Positions 32,865 to 42,247 of a stretch of DNA of 55,977 nt are shown in pieces. This stretch comes from Clostridiales bacterium. Lineage in GTDB: Bacteria > Bacillota > Clostridia > Oscillospirales > Acutalibacteraceae. The first letter of the stretch is position 1, and each line of letters starts with the position of its first letter. Both the position numbers and the translations under genes were made by a program. The stretch covers positions 1 to 55,977 of the forward strand of contig JAIKWV010000029.1 in the NCBI GenBank assembly GCA_024684435.1. Reading direction: 5' to 3'. The notes beneath the pieces were generated by a model. It saw only the letters and a list, made by a program, of their open reading frames with translations. It did not search any database and was not told the origin of the DNA.

Positions 32865-34508
32865 TCACCAAGACGAATTGAGTGCAACGGTACGGTTGAA
32901 TACAAGCTTATCCGGGGTACTGTCCTTATCCACGCAGAAATATCCCTGACGCATGAACTGGAAAACGTCTCCCGGCTTCAGATCGTTAAGTCCGCCGTCA
33001 AGCACACAGCCGTCAAGCACAACGAGAGACTGAGGATTTATGGATTCCTCCAGATTATCCGAGGGATTTTCCACATTGAACAATCTGTCGTAAAGCCTGA
33101 CCTCCGCCGTTACGCAATTTGCGGCGGATACCCAGTGAAGGGTGCCCTTTACCTTTCTGCCGTCGGGAGCGTTGCCTCCCCTGCTTTCCGGGTCATAGGT
33201 GCAGTGCAGGCAGGTCACCTCTCCGTTTTCATCGGTCTCATAACCTTCACATTTCACAAGATAAGCGCCCTTGAGCCTTACCTCATTGCCGGGATACAGA
33301 CGGAAGTATTTCTTCACCGGCTCTATCATAAAGTCCTCGCGCTCAACGTAGATCTCGCGGGAGAAAGTCACTGCCCTTGTGCCCTGTTCCGGCTTGTTGG
33401 GGTTGATCTCAACATCCAGCAGCTCAGTTTCACCCTCGGGATAATTGTCGATTATCACCTTAAGAGGATCAAGCACAGCCATTGCTCTGTCCGCGTTTGT
33501 GTTGAGGTTATCCCTTACGCAGGCCTCTAAAAGACCGTAGTCCACCACGCTGTAAGCCTTGGACACACCTATTCTGTCAATGAAATCGCGGATCGCCTCC
33601 GCCGGATATCCCCTGCGGCGCATACCGCAGAGAGTCACCATTCTGGGGTCATCCCAGCCGCTGACCGCTCCGCTCTGAACAAGGTCAAGGCACTTGCGCT
33701 TGCTGGTCACACAGTAATTGAGGTTGAGCCTGGCAAACTCTATCTGACGGGGAGGCTCCTCAAAGCCTATCTCCTGAATAAACCAATTGTACAGAGGTCT
33801 GTGGTTTTCAAATTCAAGGGAGCAAAGGGAATATGTAACTCCCTCCGCCGCGTCTGAAAGAGGATGGGCAAAATCGTACATGGGATATACGCACCACTTG
33901 TCCCCTGTCTGATGGTGGGAAACGTGGGCTATCCTGTAAATTACCGGGTCGCGCATATTGAGGTTGGGGGAAGCCATGTCTATTTTTGCCCTCAGGACCT
34001 TTTCGCCGTTTGCAAACTCGCCCTTGGTCATTCTGGCAAATAAATCAAGATTTTCCTCCACCGAACGATCGCGGTAGGGGCTGTCCTTACCCGGTTCTGT
34101 GAGGGTGCCTCTGTACTCTCTGATCTCATCCGGTGAAAGGTCGCAGACATACGCCTTGCCCTTCTTTATGAGCTTTATGGCGCACTCATAGATAAAATCG
34201 AAATAGCTTGAGGCGTACAGGCACTTGTTCCACTTGAAGCCCAGCCACTCTATATCCTCTTTTATCGCGTCAACGTACTCCACGTCCTCTTTTGAGGGGT
34301 TGGTATCGTCCAGACGAAGGTTGCAAAGCCCGTTATATTTTTCCGCGGTGGAAAAATCTATGCAGATGGCCTTTGCGTGACCTATGTGCAAATAGCCGTT
34401 TGGTTCCGGAGGGAAACGGGTCTGTATCCTGTTGTTGACGCCGTTTGCCAGATCCTCATCAATGAAATCGTAAATAAAATTTGATGAAGCAACAATATTT
34501 TCTTCCAT
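32865..34508 (-). CDS. glnS: Glutamine--tRNA ligase
   Basis: A 547-residue class I synthetase that charges tRNA-Gln directly. HIGH is at 41-44 in [12 protein letters not shown], and the KMSKS-like loop is VTSKRKC. The C-terminal anticodon-binding beta-barrels are complete ([38 protein letters not shown]), with no YqeY-type extension. Most Firmicutes use the amidation route instead, so a GlnRS reflects an old horizontal acquisition known in several Clostridia. It follows gltX by 18 bases, so both synthetases share a transcript. Confidence 0.96.
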   Translation of the reverse strand: MEENIVASSNFIYDFIDEDLANGVNNRIQTRFPPEPNGYLHIGHAKAICIDFSTAEKYNGLCNLRLDDTNPSKEDVEYVDAIKEDIEWLGFKWNKCLYASSYFDFIYECAIKLIKKGKAYVCDLSPDEIREYRGTLTEPGKDSPYRDRSVEENLDLFARMTKGEFANGEKVLRAKIDMASPNLNMRDPVIYRIAHVSHHQTGDKWCVYPMYDFAHPLSDAAEGVTYSLCSLEFENHRPLYNWFIQEIGFEEPPRQIEFARLNLNYCVTSKRKCLDLVQSGAVSGWDDPRMVTLCGMRRRGYPAEAIRDFIDRIGVSKAYSVVDYGLLEACVRDNLNTNADRAMAVLDPLKVIIDNYPEGETELLDVEINPNKPEQGTRAVTFSREIYVEREDFMIEPVKKYFRLYPGNEVRLKGAYLVKCEGYETDENGEVTCLHCTYDPESRGGNAPDGRKVKGTLHWVSAANCVTAEVRLYDRLFNVENPSDNLEESINPQSLVVLDGCVLDGGLNDLKPGDVFQFMRQGYFCVDKDSTPDKLVFNRTVALNSSW

Positions 34509-34526
34509 TGCTGTTGTTCCTTTCTG

Positions 34527-36188
34527 TCAGTTGTTCCTGTAATATTCCAAAGCGTCGTTTAATCTTGCTTCAACTTTTTCTTCACCCAGCAGTCTGATTA
34601 TGGAATGCAGATCAGGCGTGTTCACACGGGAGGTTATCGCCACTCTGACAACTGTTGACAGGTCTCCGATATGACCTTTGAACTTGTCGGGATCATTTTT
34701 GTATTCCTTCACATTCGCTGCGTAGCCCAACAGAGGACAAATCTCCTTCATCTTTGCGAACCAGGTATCCTTGTCGTCCTCAAAGTTGAACACCTTTATG
34801 TACTCCTCAAGTATCGCCGCGGCGTCTTTGTTTGATATCTTCTCCGGCAGTACATAATTATTTTTATAAATTTCATCGAAGAAATATTCAACGTAACCCC
34901 GCACCTCGCTCCACTTTGCTATATCCTTACGGGGCTTTGCTGTGCCTCTGTCTATGCTGAAAATAGCTGTTGCATATTCTCTGTTTTCGGTGAAGAGCTT
35001 GTAAAGCTCCGGGTCATAGCTCTCAGCCCATCTGACAGCGTTTTCGCAGACCTCGTCGGCAGTCATAAGAGAGATAACGTTCTTGCTCACGTCGGTAAGC
35101 TTAACTAAATCAAACAGCGCGCCGCTGGGGCTCATTTTCTTGAGATTGAAGGGGAAATCCGCCTGGGGAGCCCGGGGATTAGCCTTGCGCCAATCCTCAA
35201 AGTTTGAGTTTATAAGAGTCAGCAGGTACTCTATGACGCTCTCCTTCGGGAAACCCTGTTCGGTAAAGAAACTCACCGCAGCTTCCGGGTCCTTGCGCTT
35301 GGAAAGCTTGCGCTTGTTGCCGTCCTCTTCCTTCATTATGGGAGACACATGGGCATACTTCGGCACCCTGAAGCCGCAGGCCTTGAACAGAGCAATGTGC
35401 AGAGGCACGGAGGCTATCCATTCGTCACTGCGTATAACGTGGGTGGTACGCATGAAGTGGTCGTCCACTGCGTGGGCAAAATGGTAGGTGGGTATGCCGT
35501 CTGTCTTGAGAAGCACCACGTCCATGTTGTTCTCCGGCATCTCTATCTTGCCCTTTATCATGTCGTCAAAGGTTATGCGGTGACTGCCGTCTCCGCGGGC
35601 GCGCAGACGGAGCACAAAAGGCTCTCCCGCTTCTATTCTGCGTTTCTGCTCCTCAAAGCTCAGGTCGCGGCATTTCGCCCATTCGCCGTAATAGCCCTTG
35701 TTTACGTTCTGCTCCTCCTGACGGGCGCGTAGCTCGTTAAGGTCATCCTCTGAGCAGAAGCAGGGATAGGCGCTGCCCTCCTGCACAAGCCGCTTGGCTA
35801 TTGCCTGATATATGGTCTTTCTGTGGCTCTGCTGGTAGGGACCGTAGGCTCCGCTCTCTTTATTAAAGCCGATAACGCCCTCGTCGATCTCCACGCCGAA
35901 GTCCGTAAGACCCTTTATTATTTCGGAAACTCCGTCCTCGATCTCACGCTTTTTGTCGGTGTCCTCAATGCGGAGCAGGAATGTGCCCCCCGTGGACTTG
36001 GCGGTAAGCTTGTTTACAAGGGCGGTAAAAAGTCCCCCTATGTGAAGGAAACCTGTGGGGCTGGGGGCAAAACGGGTCACTCTCGCGCCCTCGGGAAGAT
36101 CCCTGGGAGGAAAGTCGATTTCGCACTGTTCCGGTGTAAGGGTAATGTCCGGGAATATAAGCTCTGCGAGCATCTCAAATTCGTTCAA
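34527..36188 (-). CDS. gltX: Glutamate--tRNA ligase with N-terminal extension
   Basis: A 553-residue class I synthetase. The signature RFAPSPTGFLHIGG is followed by LRIEDTDKKRE, and the KMSKS motif is KLSKRKDP. The C-terminal helical domain is present. About 36 residues precede the usual VTRFAPSPTG start (NEFEMLAELIFPDITLTPEQ and beyond), an extension not found in standard GluRS. I place the start at TTG 36188 because GAGGTG lies six bases upstream; a GTG three codons earlier overlaps that site. With a dedicated GlnRS next door, it is expected to be tRNA-Glu specific. Confidence 0.94.
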   Translation of the reverse strand: MNEFEMLAELIFPDITLTPEQCEIDFPPRDLPEGARVTRFAPSPTGFLHIGGLFTALVNKLTAKSTGGTFLLRIEDTDKKREIEDGVSEIIKGLTDFGVEIDEGVIGFNKESGAYGPYQQSHRKTIYQAIAKRLVQEGSAYPCFCSEDDLNELRARQEEQNVNKGYYGEWAKCRDLSFEEQKRRIEAGEPFVLRLRARGDGSHRITFDDMIKGKIEMPENNMDVVLLKTDGIPTYHFAHAVDDHFMRTTHVIRSDEWIASVPLHIALFKACGFRVPKYAHVSPIMKEEDGNKRKLSKRKDPEAAVSFFTEQGFPKESVIEYLLTLINSNFEDWRKANPRAPQADFPFNLKKMSPSGALFDLVKLTDVSKNVISLMTADEVCENAVRWAESYDPELYKLFTENREYATAIFSIDRGTAKPRKDIAKWSEVRGYVEYFFDEIYKNNYVLPEKISNKDAAAILEEYIKVFNFEDDKDTWFAKMKEICPLLGYAANVKEYKNDPDKFKGHIGDLSTVVRVAITSRVNTPDLHSIIRLLGEEKVEARLNDALEYYRNN

Positions 36189-36350
36189 AGATAACACCTC
36201 GAAGTCAATAATATCCAGTTTACCTTATATTATTGCAGAAAAAGCCTCCGATAACAAGTAGAAAATAAAGAAATGCTTTAAAAATTTACAGGTGAAATTT
36301 TATTTTTTTTATATATATTTACATAATAATATTCTTTTTGATATAACCTA

Positions 36351-36379
36351 TTGCAAATTGGCAGTATTTATTATACAAT
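36351..36379 (+). promoter_or_regulatory. SigA-type promoter of the pgk operon
   Basis: TTGCAA (36351-36356), 17 bases, TACAAT (36374-36379). The leader is about 45 bases. Confidence 0.6.
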
Positions 36380-36431
36380 TAGAAACGGTCTAAAAGTTTG
36401 AATACTCTAACTATGAAAGGATCTGTTAATC

Positions 36432-37622
36432 ATGAATGTACTCAACAAAAAATCAGTAGAAGATATCGACGTCAGCGGTAAAAAAGTTCTCGTCCGCTGT
36501 GACTTCAACGTGCCCCTTGACGGTGGAAAGATCACCAGCGACAAGCGTATCGTCGCTTCCCTCCCCACCATCAAGTATCTCATTGATAAGGGCGCAAAAG
36601 TTATTCTCTGCTCACATTTAGGCAGACCCAAGGGTGAATTTAAACCCGAGTTTTCATTAGCTCCCGTTGCTGTCCGCCTTTCCGAGCTTCTGGGCAAGGA
36701 AGTCAAGATGGCAAAGGACGTTGTTGGCGAAAGCGCGCAGGCGCTTGCCGCAGAGCTTAAAGACGGCGACGTTATGCTCATAGAGAACGTAAGGTTCCAC
36801 GCTGAGGAAACCAAGAACGATCCCGAGTTTTCAAAGAAGCTGGCAGCTCTTGCCGAAATATTTGTGAACGACGCCTTCGGTTCAGCTCACAGAGCCCACT
36901 GCTCCACCACAGGTGTTGCGGATTACCTTCCCGCTGTCTGCGGTTACCTTATCCAGAAAGAGATCACCTTCATGGGCGGCGCCCTTGAAGATCCCAAGCG
37001 TCCCCTTGTCGCCATCCTCGGCGGTGCAAAAGTATCTGATAAGATCGGCGTTATCAATAATCTGCTTGATAAAGTTGATACGCTCATCGTCGGCGGCGGC
37101 ATGGCTTACACCTTCTTTGCCGCTCAGGGCAAGAAGATAGGCAAATCTCTCTGCGAAGAGGACAAGTTTGAACTCGCTCTTGATATGATCAAAAAAGCTA
37201 AGGAAAAGGGCGTTAAGTTCCTCCTTCCCGTTGACACTGTTTGCGGTAAAGAATTCGCCGCTGATACAGAGCCCAAGGTATGCAGCACAGGCAACATCGA
37301 AGACGGCTGGATGGGTCTTGATATAGGACCGGAGACAGCAAAGATATTTGCAGATGCCATCAAGGGCAGCGGCACGGTCATCTGGAACGGACCCATGGGC
37401 GTTTCAGAGTGGGAAAACTTTGCAAAGGGCACCATCGCAGTGGCTACGGCGGTTGCGGAAAGCGGCGCTATCTCCATCATCGGCGGCGGCGATTCAGCTG
37501 CGGCTGTTCAGAAGCTCGGCTTTGCCGACAAGATGTCCCACATCTCCACCGGCGGCGGCGCTTCACTTGAATTCCTTGAGGGCAAGGAGCTTCCCGGCAT
37601 CGCGGCTCTCAATGAGAAATAA
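36432..37622 (+). CDS. pgk: Phosphoglycerate kinase
   Basis: A 396-residue glycolytic kinase that makes ATP from 1,3-bisphosphoglycerate. [19 protein letters not shown] is the substrate loop, SHLGRPKG follows, [11 protein letters not shown] and the C-terminal [13 protein letters not shown] loop bind nucleotide. Length is normal. AAAGGA lies about nine bases before the ATG. It is the first gene of pgk-tpiA-gpmI. Confidence 0.97.
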   Translation: MNVLNKKSVEDIDVSGKKVLVRCDFNVPLDGGKITSDKRIVASLPTIKYLIDKGAKVILCSHLGRPKGEFKPEFSLAPVAVRLSELLGKEVKMAKDVVGESAQALAAELKDGDVMLIENVRFHAEETKNDPEFSKKLAALAEIFVNDAFGSAHRAHCSTTGVADYLPAVCGYLIQKEITFMGGALEDPKRPLVAILGGAKVSDKIGVINNLLDKVDTLIVGGGMAYTFFAAQGKKIGKSLCEEDKFELALDMIKKAKEKGVKFLLPVDTVCGKEFAADTEPKVCSTGNIEDGWMGLDIGPETAKIFADAIKGSGTVIWNGPMGVSEWENFAKGTIAVATAVAESGAISIIGGGDSAAAVQKLGFADKMSHISTGGGASLEFLEGKELPGIAALNEK

Positions 37623-37645
37623 TTGATTTATCAACAAACAAAGTG

Positions 37646-37665
37646 CGGGCGGGTAACTCCGCCCG
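37646..37665 (+). other. Intercistronic hairpin between pgk and tpiA
   Basis: CGGGCGG (37646-37652) and CCGCCCG (37659-37665) form a 7-bp stem with no T run, so it is more likely an RNA-stability or processing element than a terminator. Confidence 0.55.
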
Positions 37666-37702
37666 TATGAAATATGACTTGAAGAAAGGTAAGTGTATTA
37701 TT

Positions 37703-38470
37703 ATGAACAAAGAACTCCGTAAGGCAGTTATTGCCGGAAACTGGAAAATGAACAAAACTCCCGATGAGACAAAGGCTCTTATCGAGGCTATCAAGCCCCT
37801 TGTGGCAAAAGCGGACTGCGACGTGGTCGTCTGCGTCCCCTACATTGATTTATTCGCGGCTCTTGAGGCAACTAAGGGTTCCAACATAAAGGTCGGCGCT
37901 GAGAACTGCCATTGGGCGGAAAAAGGCGCCTTCACAGGCGAAGTCTCCGCTGAGATGCTCAAGGCTATCGGCGTACCCTATGTTATCATCGGTCACAGCG
38001 AGCGCCGCACATATTTCGGCGACACGGACGAGACAGTGGCAAAACGCACCCGCGCCGCCATCGACGCAGGTCTTACGGTCATACTCTGCGTAGGCGAGTA
38101 TCTTGAGCAGAGACAACTGGGCATAACCATGGAGGTCGTGCGCACACAGGTCAAGATCGCCCTTAAGGACATCAAAAAGGAAGAGCTTGACAATATCATA
38201 ATCGCCTATGAGCCCGTATGGGCTATCGGCACAGGTCTCACCGCTACGGCGGAGCAGGCAAACGAGGTCAACAAGGCTATCCGTGAACTTATCTGCGAGC
38301 TTTACGGTCAGGATGCGGCTGACAAGATGGTAGTACAGTACGGCGGTTCCATGAACGCGGGCAACGCGGCGGAGCTTCTGGCTCAGCCCGACGTTGACGG
38401 CGGCCTTATCGGCGGCGCTTCTCTCAAGGCTCCCGACTTTGCGGCTATAGTTGAAGCTGCTTCGAAATGA
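37703..38470 (+). CDS. tpiA: Triose-phosphate isomerase
   Basis: A 255-residue TIM barrel that interconverts DHAP and glyceraldehyde-3-phosphate. AGNWKMNKTP holds the active-site Asn and Lys, VIIGHSERR the electrophilic His, AYEPVWAIGTG the catalytic Glu and start of the flexible loop, QYGGSM and GGLIGGASL the phosphate-binding glycines. The ATG at 37703 reading MNKELRKAV is preceded by GAAAGG; upstream in-frame ATG codons lack a site and overlap the hairpin. Confidence 0.97.
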   Translation: MNKELRKAVIAGNWKMNKTPDETKALIEAIKPLVAKADCDVVVCVPYIDLFAALEATKGSNIKVGAENCHWAEKGAFTGEVSAEMLKAIGVPYVIIGHSERRTYFGDTDETVAKRTRAAIDAGLTVILCVGEYLEQRQLGITMEVVRTQVKIALKDIKKEELDNIIIAYEPVWAIGTGLTATAEQANEVNKAIRELICELYGQDAADKMVVQYGGSMNAGNAAELLAQPDVDGGLIGGASLKAPDFAAIVEAASK

Positions 38471-38495
38471 TCTCAAGAAAAGGATGATTCCGGCA

Positions 38496-40010
38496 ATGAA
38501 AAAACCTGTATTTTTATGTATAATGGACGGCTTCGGCAGAAACGATTCCGATTACGGCAACGCGATAAAAGCCGCCAATACCCCCAATTTGGACAGGCTG
38601 ATGGCTGAAAACCCCACCACTTATATCGGCGCCTCCGGCATGGACGTAGGTCTTCCCGACGGTCAGATGGGCAACAGCGAGGTGGGTCACACCAACATAG
38701 GCGCTGGACGTATCGTTTATCAGGAGCTTACAAGAATATCGAAGTCCATCTCAGACGGAGATTTCTTTGAGAACAAGGCGTTTATGGCGGCGGTTGAGAA
38801 CTGTAAAAAGAACGATTCCGCTCTTCACCTTATGGGTCTGCTCTCAGACGGCGGAGTCCACAGCCACAACACCCATCTGTACGCTCTCCTTGAGCTGGCA
38901 AAAAGGAATGGTATAGAAAAGGTCTTCATCCATTGCCTTATGGACGGCAGAGACGTGCCTCCCACCTCCGGTAAGGATTATGTTGAAGAGCTTTTCAATA
39001 AGACAAAAGAGATAGGCGTGGGCACGATAGCCACCATCATGGGCAGATACTACGCCATGGACAGAGAAAAGAAATTTGACCGTGTGGAGAAGGCGTACAA
39101 CGCCATTGTCAAGAACGAAGGCATTAAGTTTGAATGCGGCAAGAAACTGCTTGAGGAATCCTACGCAAACGACGTTACGGACGAATTCATCGTCCCCTCC
39201 GTCTCTGTGGATGCGGAGCCTCTCAAGAGCGGCGACAGCTTTATTTTCTTCAATTTCCGTCCCGACAGAGCCCGGGAGATCACCCGTTCCCTTGTGGACG
39301 AGGATTTTGACGGTTTCAAGCGTGACGGTATGCTTGATCTGTATTACGTGTGCATGACCCAGTATGACGCCACAATGCCCAACGTGGACATTGCCTTCCG
39401 TCCCCAGTCTCTGGACAAACCCCTTGGCGAGATCATAAGCAGCAGGGGTCTTAAGCAGCTCCGTATCGCTGAGTACACCAAGTACGCCCACGTAACATTT
39501 TTCCTCAACGGCGGCACCGAAACGGTGTACCCCGGCGAGGACAGGATACTTATTGATTCCCCCAACGTCCCCACATACGATATGCAGCCGGAAATGAGCG
39601 CGTATGAGGTCACGGACACTGTTGTGGAAAAGATCAACGCGGGCACTTACGACGCTATCATGCTCAACTTTGCCAACTGTGACATGGTGGGTCACACCGG
39701 TATATTTGACGCCGCTGTAAAGGCGGTGGAGGCAGTTGACACCTGCGTCGGCAGGGTATGCGACGCCGTTATGAAAGCCGGCGGGGTGATGATGATAACC
39801 GCCGATCACGGCAACGCGGATAAAATGTACGAGGATGACGGTTCACCCTTCACGGCTCACACAACAAACCCCGTACCTTTCATGGTCGTGGGTTACCCCT
39901 GTGAATTGAGAGAGGGCGGCAGGCTCTGTGACATTGCTCCCACAATGCTTCAGATAATGGGCATTGAACAGCCCGTTGAAATGACAGGTGTAAGTCTTAT
40001 AAAAAAATAA
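38496..40010 (+). CDS. gpmI: 2,3-bisphosphoglycerate-independent phosphoglycerate mutase
   Basis: A 504-residue manganese-dependent, alkaline-phosphatase-fold enzyme converting 3- to 2-phosphoglycerate. IMDGFGRNDSDYGNAIKAA begins the phosphatase domain; GNSEVGHTNIGAGR contains the serine nucleophile; FNFRPDRAREITR and ITADHGNADKM supply metal ligands. The ATG at 38496 has AAAGGA about 11 bases upstream. It is the third gene of the operon; eno and gap are not in this window. Confidence 0.96.
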   Translation: MKKPVFLCIMDGFGRNDSDYGNAIKAANTPNLDRLMAENPTTYIGASGMDVGLPDGQMGNSEVGHTNIGAGRIVYQELTRISKSISDGDFFENKAFMAAVENCKKNDSALHLMGLLSDGGVHSHNTHLYALLELAKRNGIEKVFIHCLMDGRDVPPTSGKDYVEELFNKTKEIGVGTIATIMGRYYAMDREKKFDRVEKAYNAIVKNEGIKFECGKKLLEESYANDVTDEFIVPSVSVDAEPLKSGDSFIFFNFRPDRAREITRSLVDEDFDGFKRDGMLDLYYVCMTQYDATMPNVDIAFRPQSLDKPLGEIISSRGLKQLRIAEYTKYAHVTFFLNGGTETVYPGEDRILIDSPNVPTYDMQPEMSAYEVTDTVVEKINAGTYDAIMLNFANCDMVGHTGIFDAAVKAVEAVDTCVGRVCDAVMKAGGVMMITADHGNADKMYEDDGSPFTAHTTNPVPFMVVGYPCELREGGRLCDIAPTMLQIMGIEQPVEMTGVSLIKK

Positions 40011-40023
40011 AAATCAAACATTC

Positions 40024-40055
40024 AAGCCCGGTCGTTCTCTTGGGCGGCCGGGCTT
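40024..40055 (+). terminator. Hairpin after gpmI, likely terminator or processing site
   Basis: AAGCCCGG (40024-40031) and CCGGGCTT (40048-40055) form a perfect 8-bp stem around a GC-rich loop. No T run follows. Confidence 0.45.
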
Positions 40056-40076
40056 AATATTAAAGGCTGTGTTGTT

Positions 40077-40610
40077 TTGAAAAAAAAAAGTACTGTATTT
40101 TTGGTGCAGGCGGCAATGATAGCCGCCATGTACGCCGCTCTTACATATGCGGTCGCCCCTATAGCCTACGGTGAAGTCCAGTTCAGGATCTCCGAGGCTC
40201 TAACTATATTGCCGATATTTACCCCGGCGGCCATTCCCGGGCTTATCGTGGGTTGTCTGATCGCAAATATCGGCAGCCCAATGATGGTCATTGATATGAT
40301 CTTCGGCACCCTGGCAACTGTTCTGGCGGCTTTTTCCACCAGGGCTTTGAGAAATGTATGTATAAAAGGCGTACCCTTCCTCGCTCCCCTGCCCCCGATA
40401 ATTTTCAATGCCCTTATCGTCGGCGCGGAGATAACGTGTTTTACCCCTGAAGGTATTTTTGATTTTTCAAGCTTTAAAATCGCAGTATTTATCCCTTTGG
40501 CTTTAAGCGTGGGGCTGGGCGAGCTGGTAGTTTGTTACGGTCTCGGTCTTCCCCTCTCCGTTGTTATAAAGAAAACAAATCTTTTTAAGCTCAGCGAACC
40601 TAAAAACTGA
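40077..40610 (+). CDS. queT: QueT-like ECF transporter substrate-binding membrane protein
   Basis: A 177-residue integral membrane protein with about five or six hydrophobic segments. [31 protein letters not shown] near the start and [18 protein letters not shown] are typical of the QueT/YoaT family, the substrate-specific part of energy-coupling factor importers for queuosine precursors. The ECF ATPases and EcfT would be encoded elsewhere. The start is TTG with a modest AAAGG upstream. I looked for a preQ1 riboswitch in the 66-base leader and did not see one. Confidence 0.85.
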   Translation: MKKKSTVFLVQAAMIAAMYAALTYAVAPIAYGEVQFRISEALTILPIFTPAAIPGLIVGCLIANIGSPMMVIDMIFGTLATVLAAFSTRALRNVCIKGVPFLAPLPPIIFNALIVGAEITCFTPEGIFDFSSFKIAVFIPLALSVGLGELVVCYGLGLPLSVVIKKTNLFKLSEPKN

Positions 40611-40656
40611 GCGCGCATATTTTAAATCCCTGTTGCTACATAGGAGGAACAAACAA

Positions 40657-41145
40657 ATGAAAAAAGTCGGTATAATAATGGGCAGCATCAGCGACCTTAA
40701 GGCTGTTCAGCCCGCTATAGATCTGCTCAAGGAACTTGGCATCGAGTTTGAGGCTCACGTTTACTCAGCGCACCGCACACCTCTGCAGGCCGCTGACTTT
40801 TCAAGGAACGCCCGTCAGAACGGGTTTGGCGCCATCATAGCCGCCGCGGGAAAAGCGGCGCACCTTGCGGGTGCCATCGCCGCCTCCACCACCCTGCCGG
40901 TGATCGGTATCCCCGTCAAGTCCTCAACCCTGGACGGACTGGACGCCCTGCTGTCCACAGTACAGATGCCTTCGGGCATCCCGGTGGCGACGGTCGCCAT
41001 TGACGGCACGTACAACGCCGCCATGCTTGCGGCTCAGATCATCGCAGTAGAGGACGAAAAGCTTGCCGTCAAGCTGGCGGAAATGCGCGCGGCAATGCAG
41101 GACTCCGTCCTTGAAAAGGACAGGGAATTACAGCAGCAGTTATAA
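40657..41145 (+). CDS. purE: N5-carboxyaminoimidazole ribonucleotide mutase
   Basis: A 162-residue purine biosynthesis enzyme. [25 protein letters not shown] and [14 protein letters not shown] are the phosphate and CAIR binding motifs. The usual GSxSDW has Leu in place of Trp. AGGAGG lies eight bases before the ATG. It is separated from other pur genes and is followed by galM after 21 bases. Confidence 0.93.
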   Translation: MKKVGIIMGSISDLKAVQPAIDLLKELGIEFEAHVYSAHRTPLQAADFSRNARQNGFGAIIAAAGKAAHLAGAIAASTTLPVIGIPVKSSTLDGLDALLSTVQMPSGIPVATVAIDGTYNAAMLAAQIIAVEDEKLAVKLAEMRAAMQDSVLEKDRELQQQL

Positions 41146-41166
41146 TAAATCCGAGGTGTATTCATA

Positions 41167-42210
41167 ATGTCAATTACCAAAAGTTGTTTCGGTACAATGC
41201 CTGACGGCAGACAGGTGGATAAATATACGATCAGGAATTCCTCCGGAGCTTATGTTGAGATAATCACCTACGGCGCCACACTTCAGTCGGTATATGTGCC
41301 CGACAGATCCGGCAGGATCTCCGACGTGCTTATCGGCTTTGATGACCTTGAGGGGCATCTTAAATATTCCGATTATCAGGGCATGACCGTGGGCAGATGC
41401 GCAAACAGGATAGCCAACGGCAGATTCACCATAGACGGTGTGGAATATAATGTGGTCAAAAATGTTGACGGAAAGCTTTGCCTCCACGGAAACGGCGAAT
41501 TTTCCCACGCTGTATGGGATGCGGAGATAAGAGGAGACAACTCTGTGGCGCTCACATATTTCAGCGCCGACGGTACTTTCGGCTTTCCCGGCAACGTTAA
41601 CGCTCAGGTCATATACACCTTTACCGATGACAACACCGTTTTGATAAACTTCTCGGCAACATCGGACAAAAAAACCTTCATCAACCTGACAAATCACGCC
41701 TATTTCAACCTGCGTGGAGACAGTCAGGGAGATATATTAGGTCATGTGCTTAAAATAAACGCCGGACGCTTCACTGTAACGGACAGCGACAGCATACCCA
41801 CCGGTGAATTGAGATCCGTCAAGGGCACCCCCTTTGATTTTACGGCTCCCAAAGCCATCGGCAGGGATATCGGCGCGGACTACGATCAGCTCATAATGTG
41901 CAAGGGCTATGACCACAATTTCTGCCTTGATGAGCATGACGCCAACGAACCCGTCATATTTGTCACCGAGCCGGAAAGCGGGAGGACCATGGAGGTCTTT
42001 ACGAACCTGCCCGGCGTACAGCTCTACTGCGGAAACTTTCTTGACAACATTCCCGGCAAGGGCGGCACGGTTATGAACAAGCACTCGGGCTTCTGCCTTG
42101 AGACGCAGTTTTATCCCGACTCCCCGAACCATCCGGATTTTCCGCAATTCATATTGGAACCCAACGTAATGTTCACTACTTCCACATCTTTCAGATTTTC
42201 CGTTATTTGA
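41167..42210 (+). CDS. galM: Aldose 1-epimerase (mutarotase)
   Basis: A 347-residue cytoplasmic enzyme that interconverts alpha and beta anomers of hexoses. MTVGRCANRIANGRF, FINLTNHAYFNLRG (catalytic His) and GYDHNFCLD are the hallmarks; LETQFYPDSPNH contains the general base Glu. Length and order are normal. It sits between purE and ilvB with short gaps and may share their transcript. Confidence 0.94.
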   Translation: MSITKSCFGTMPDGRQVDKYTIRNSSGAYVEIITYGATLQSVYVPDRSGRISDVLIGFDDLEGHLKYSDYQGMTVGRCANRIANGRFTIDGVEYNVVKNVDGKLCLHGNGEFSHAVWDAEIRGDNSVALTYFSADGTFGFPGNVNAQVIYTFTDDNTVLINFSATSDKKTFINLTNHAYFNLRGDSQGDILGHVLKINAGRFTVTDSDSIPTGELRSVKGTPFDFTAPKAIGRDIGADYDQLIMCKGYDHNFCLDEHDANEPVIFVTEPESGRTMEVFTNLPGVQLYCGNFLDNIPGKGGTVMNKHSGFCLETQFYPDSPNHPDFPQFILEPNVMFTTSTSFRFSVI

Positions 42211-42247
42211 TAACCCGACTTTAACTTGACCTTGTGAGGTGAGATAT

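Noticed and set aside
40011-40076. preQ1 riboswitch before the QueT-like gene
   Set aside because: The 66-base leader is mostly a GC hairpin; the short conserved preQ1 aptamer pattern is not visible.
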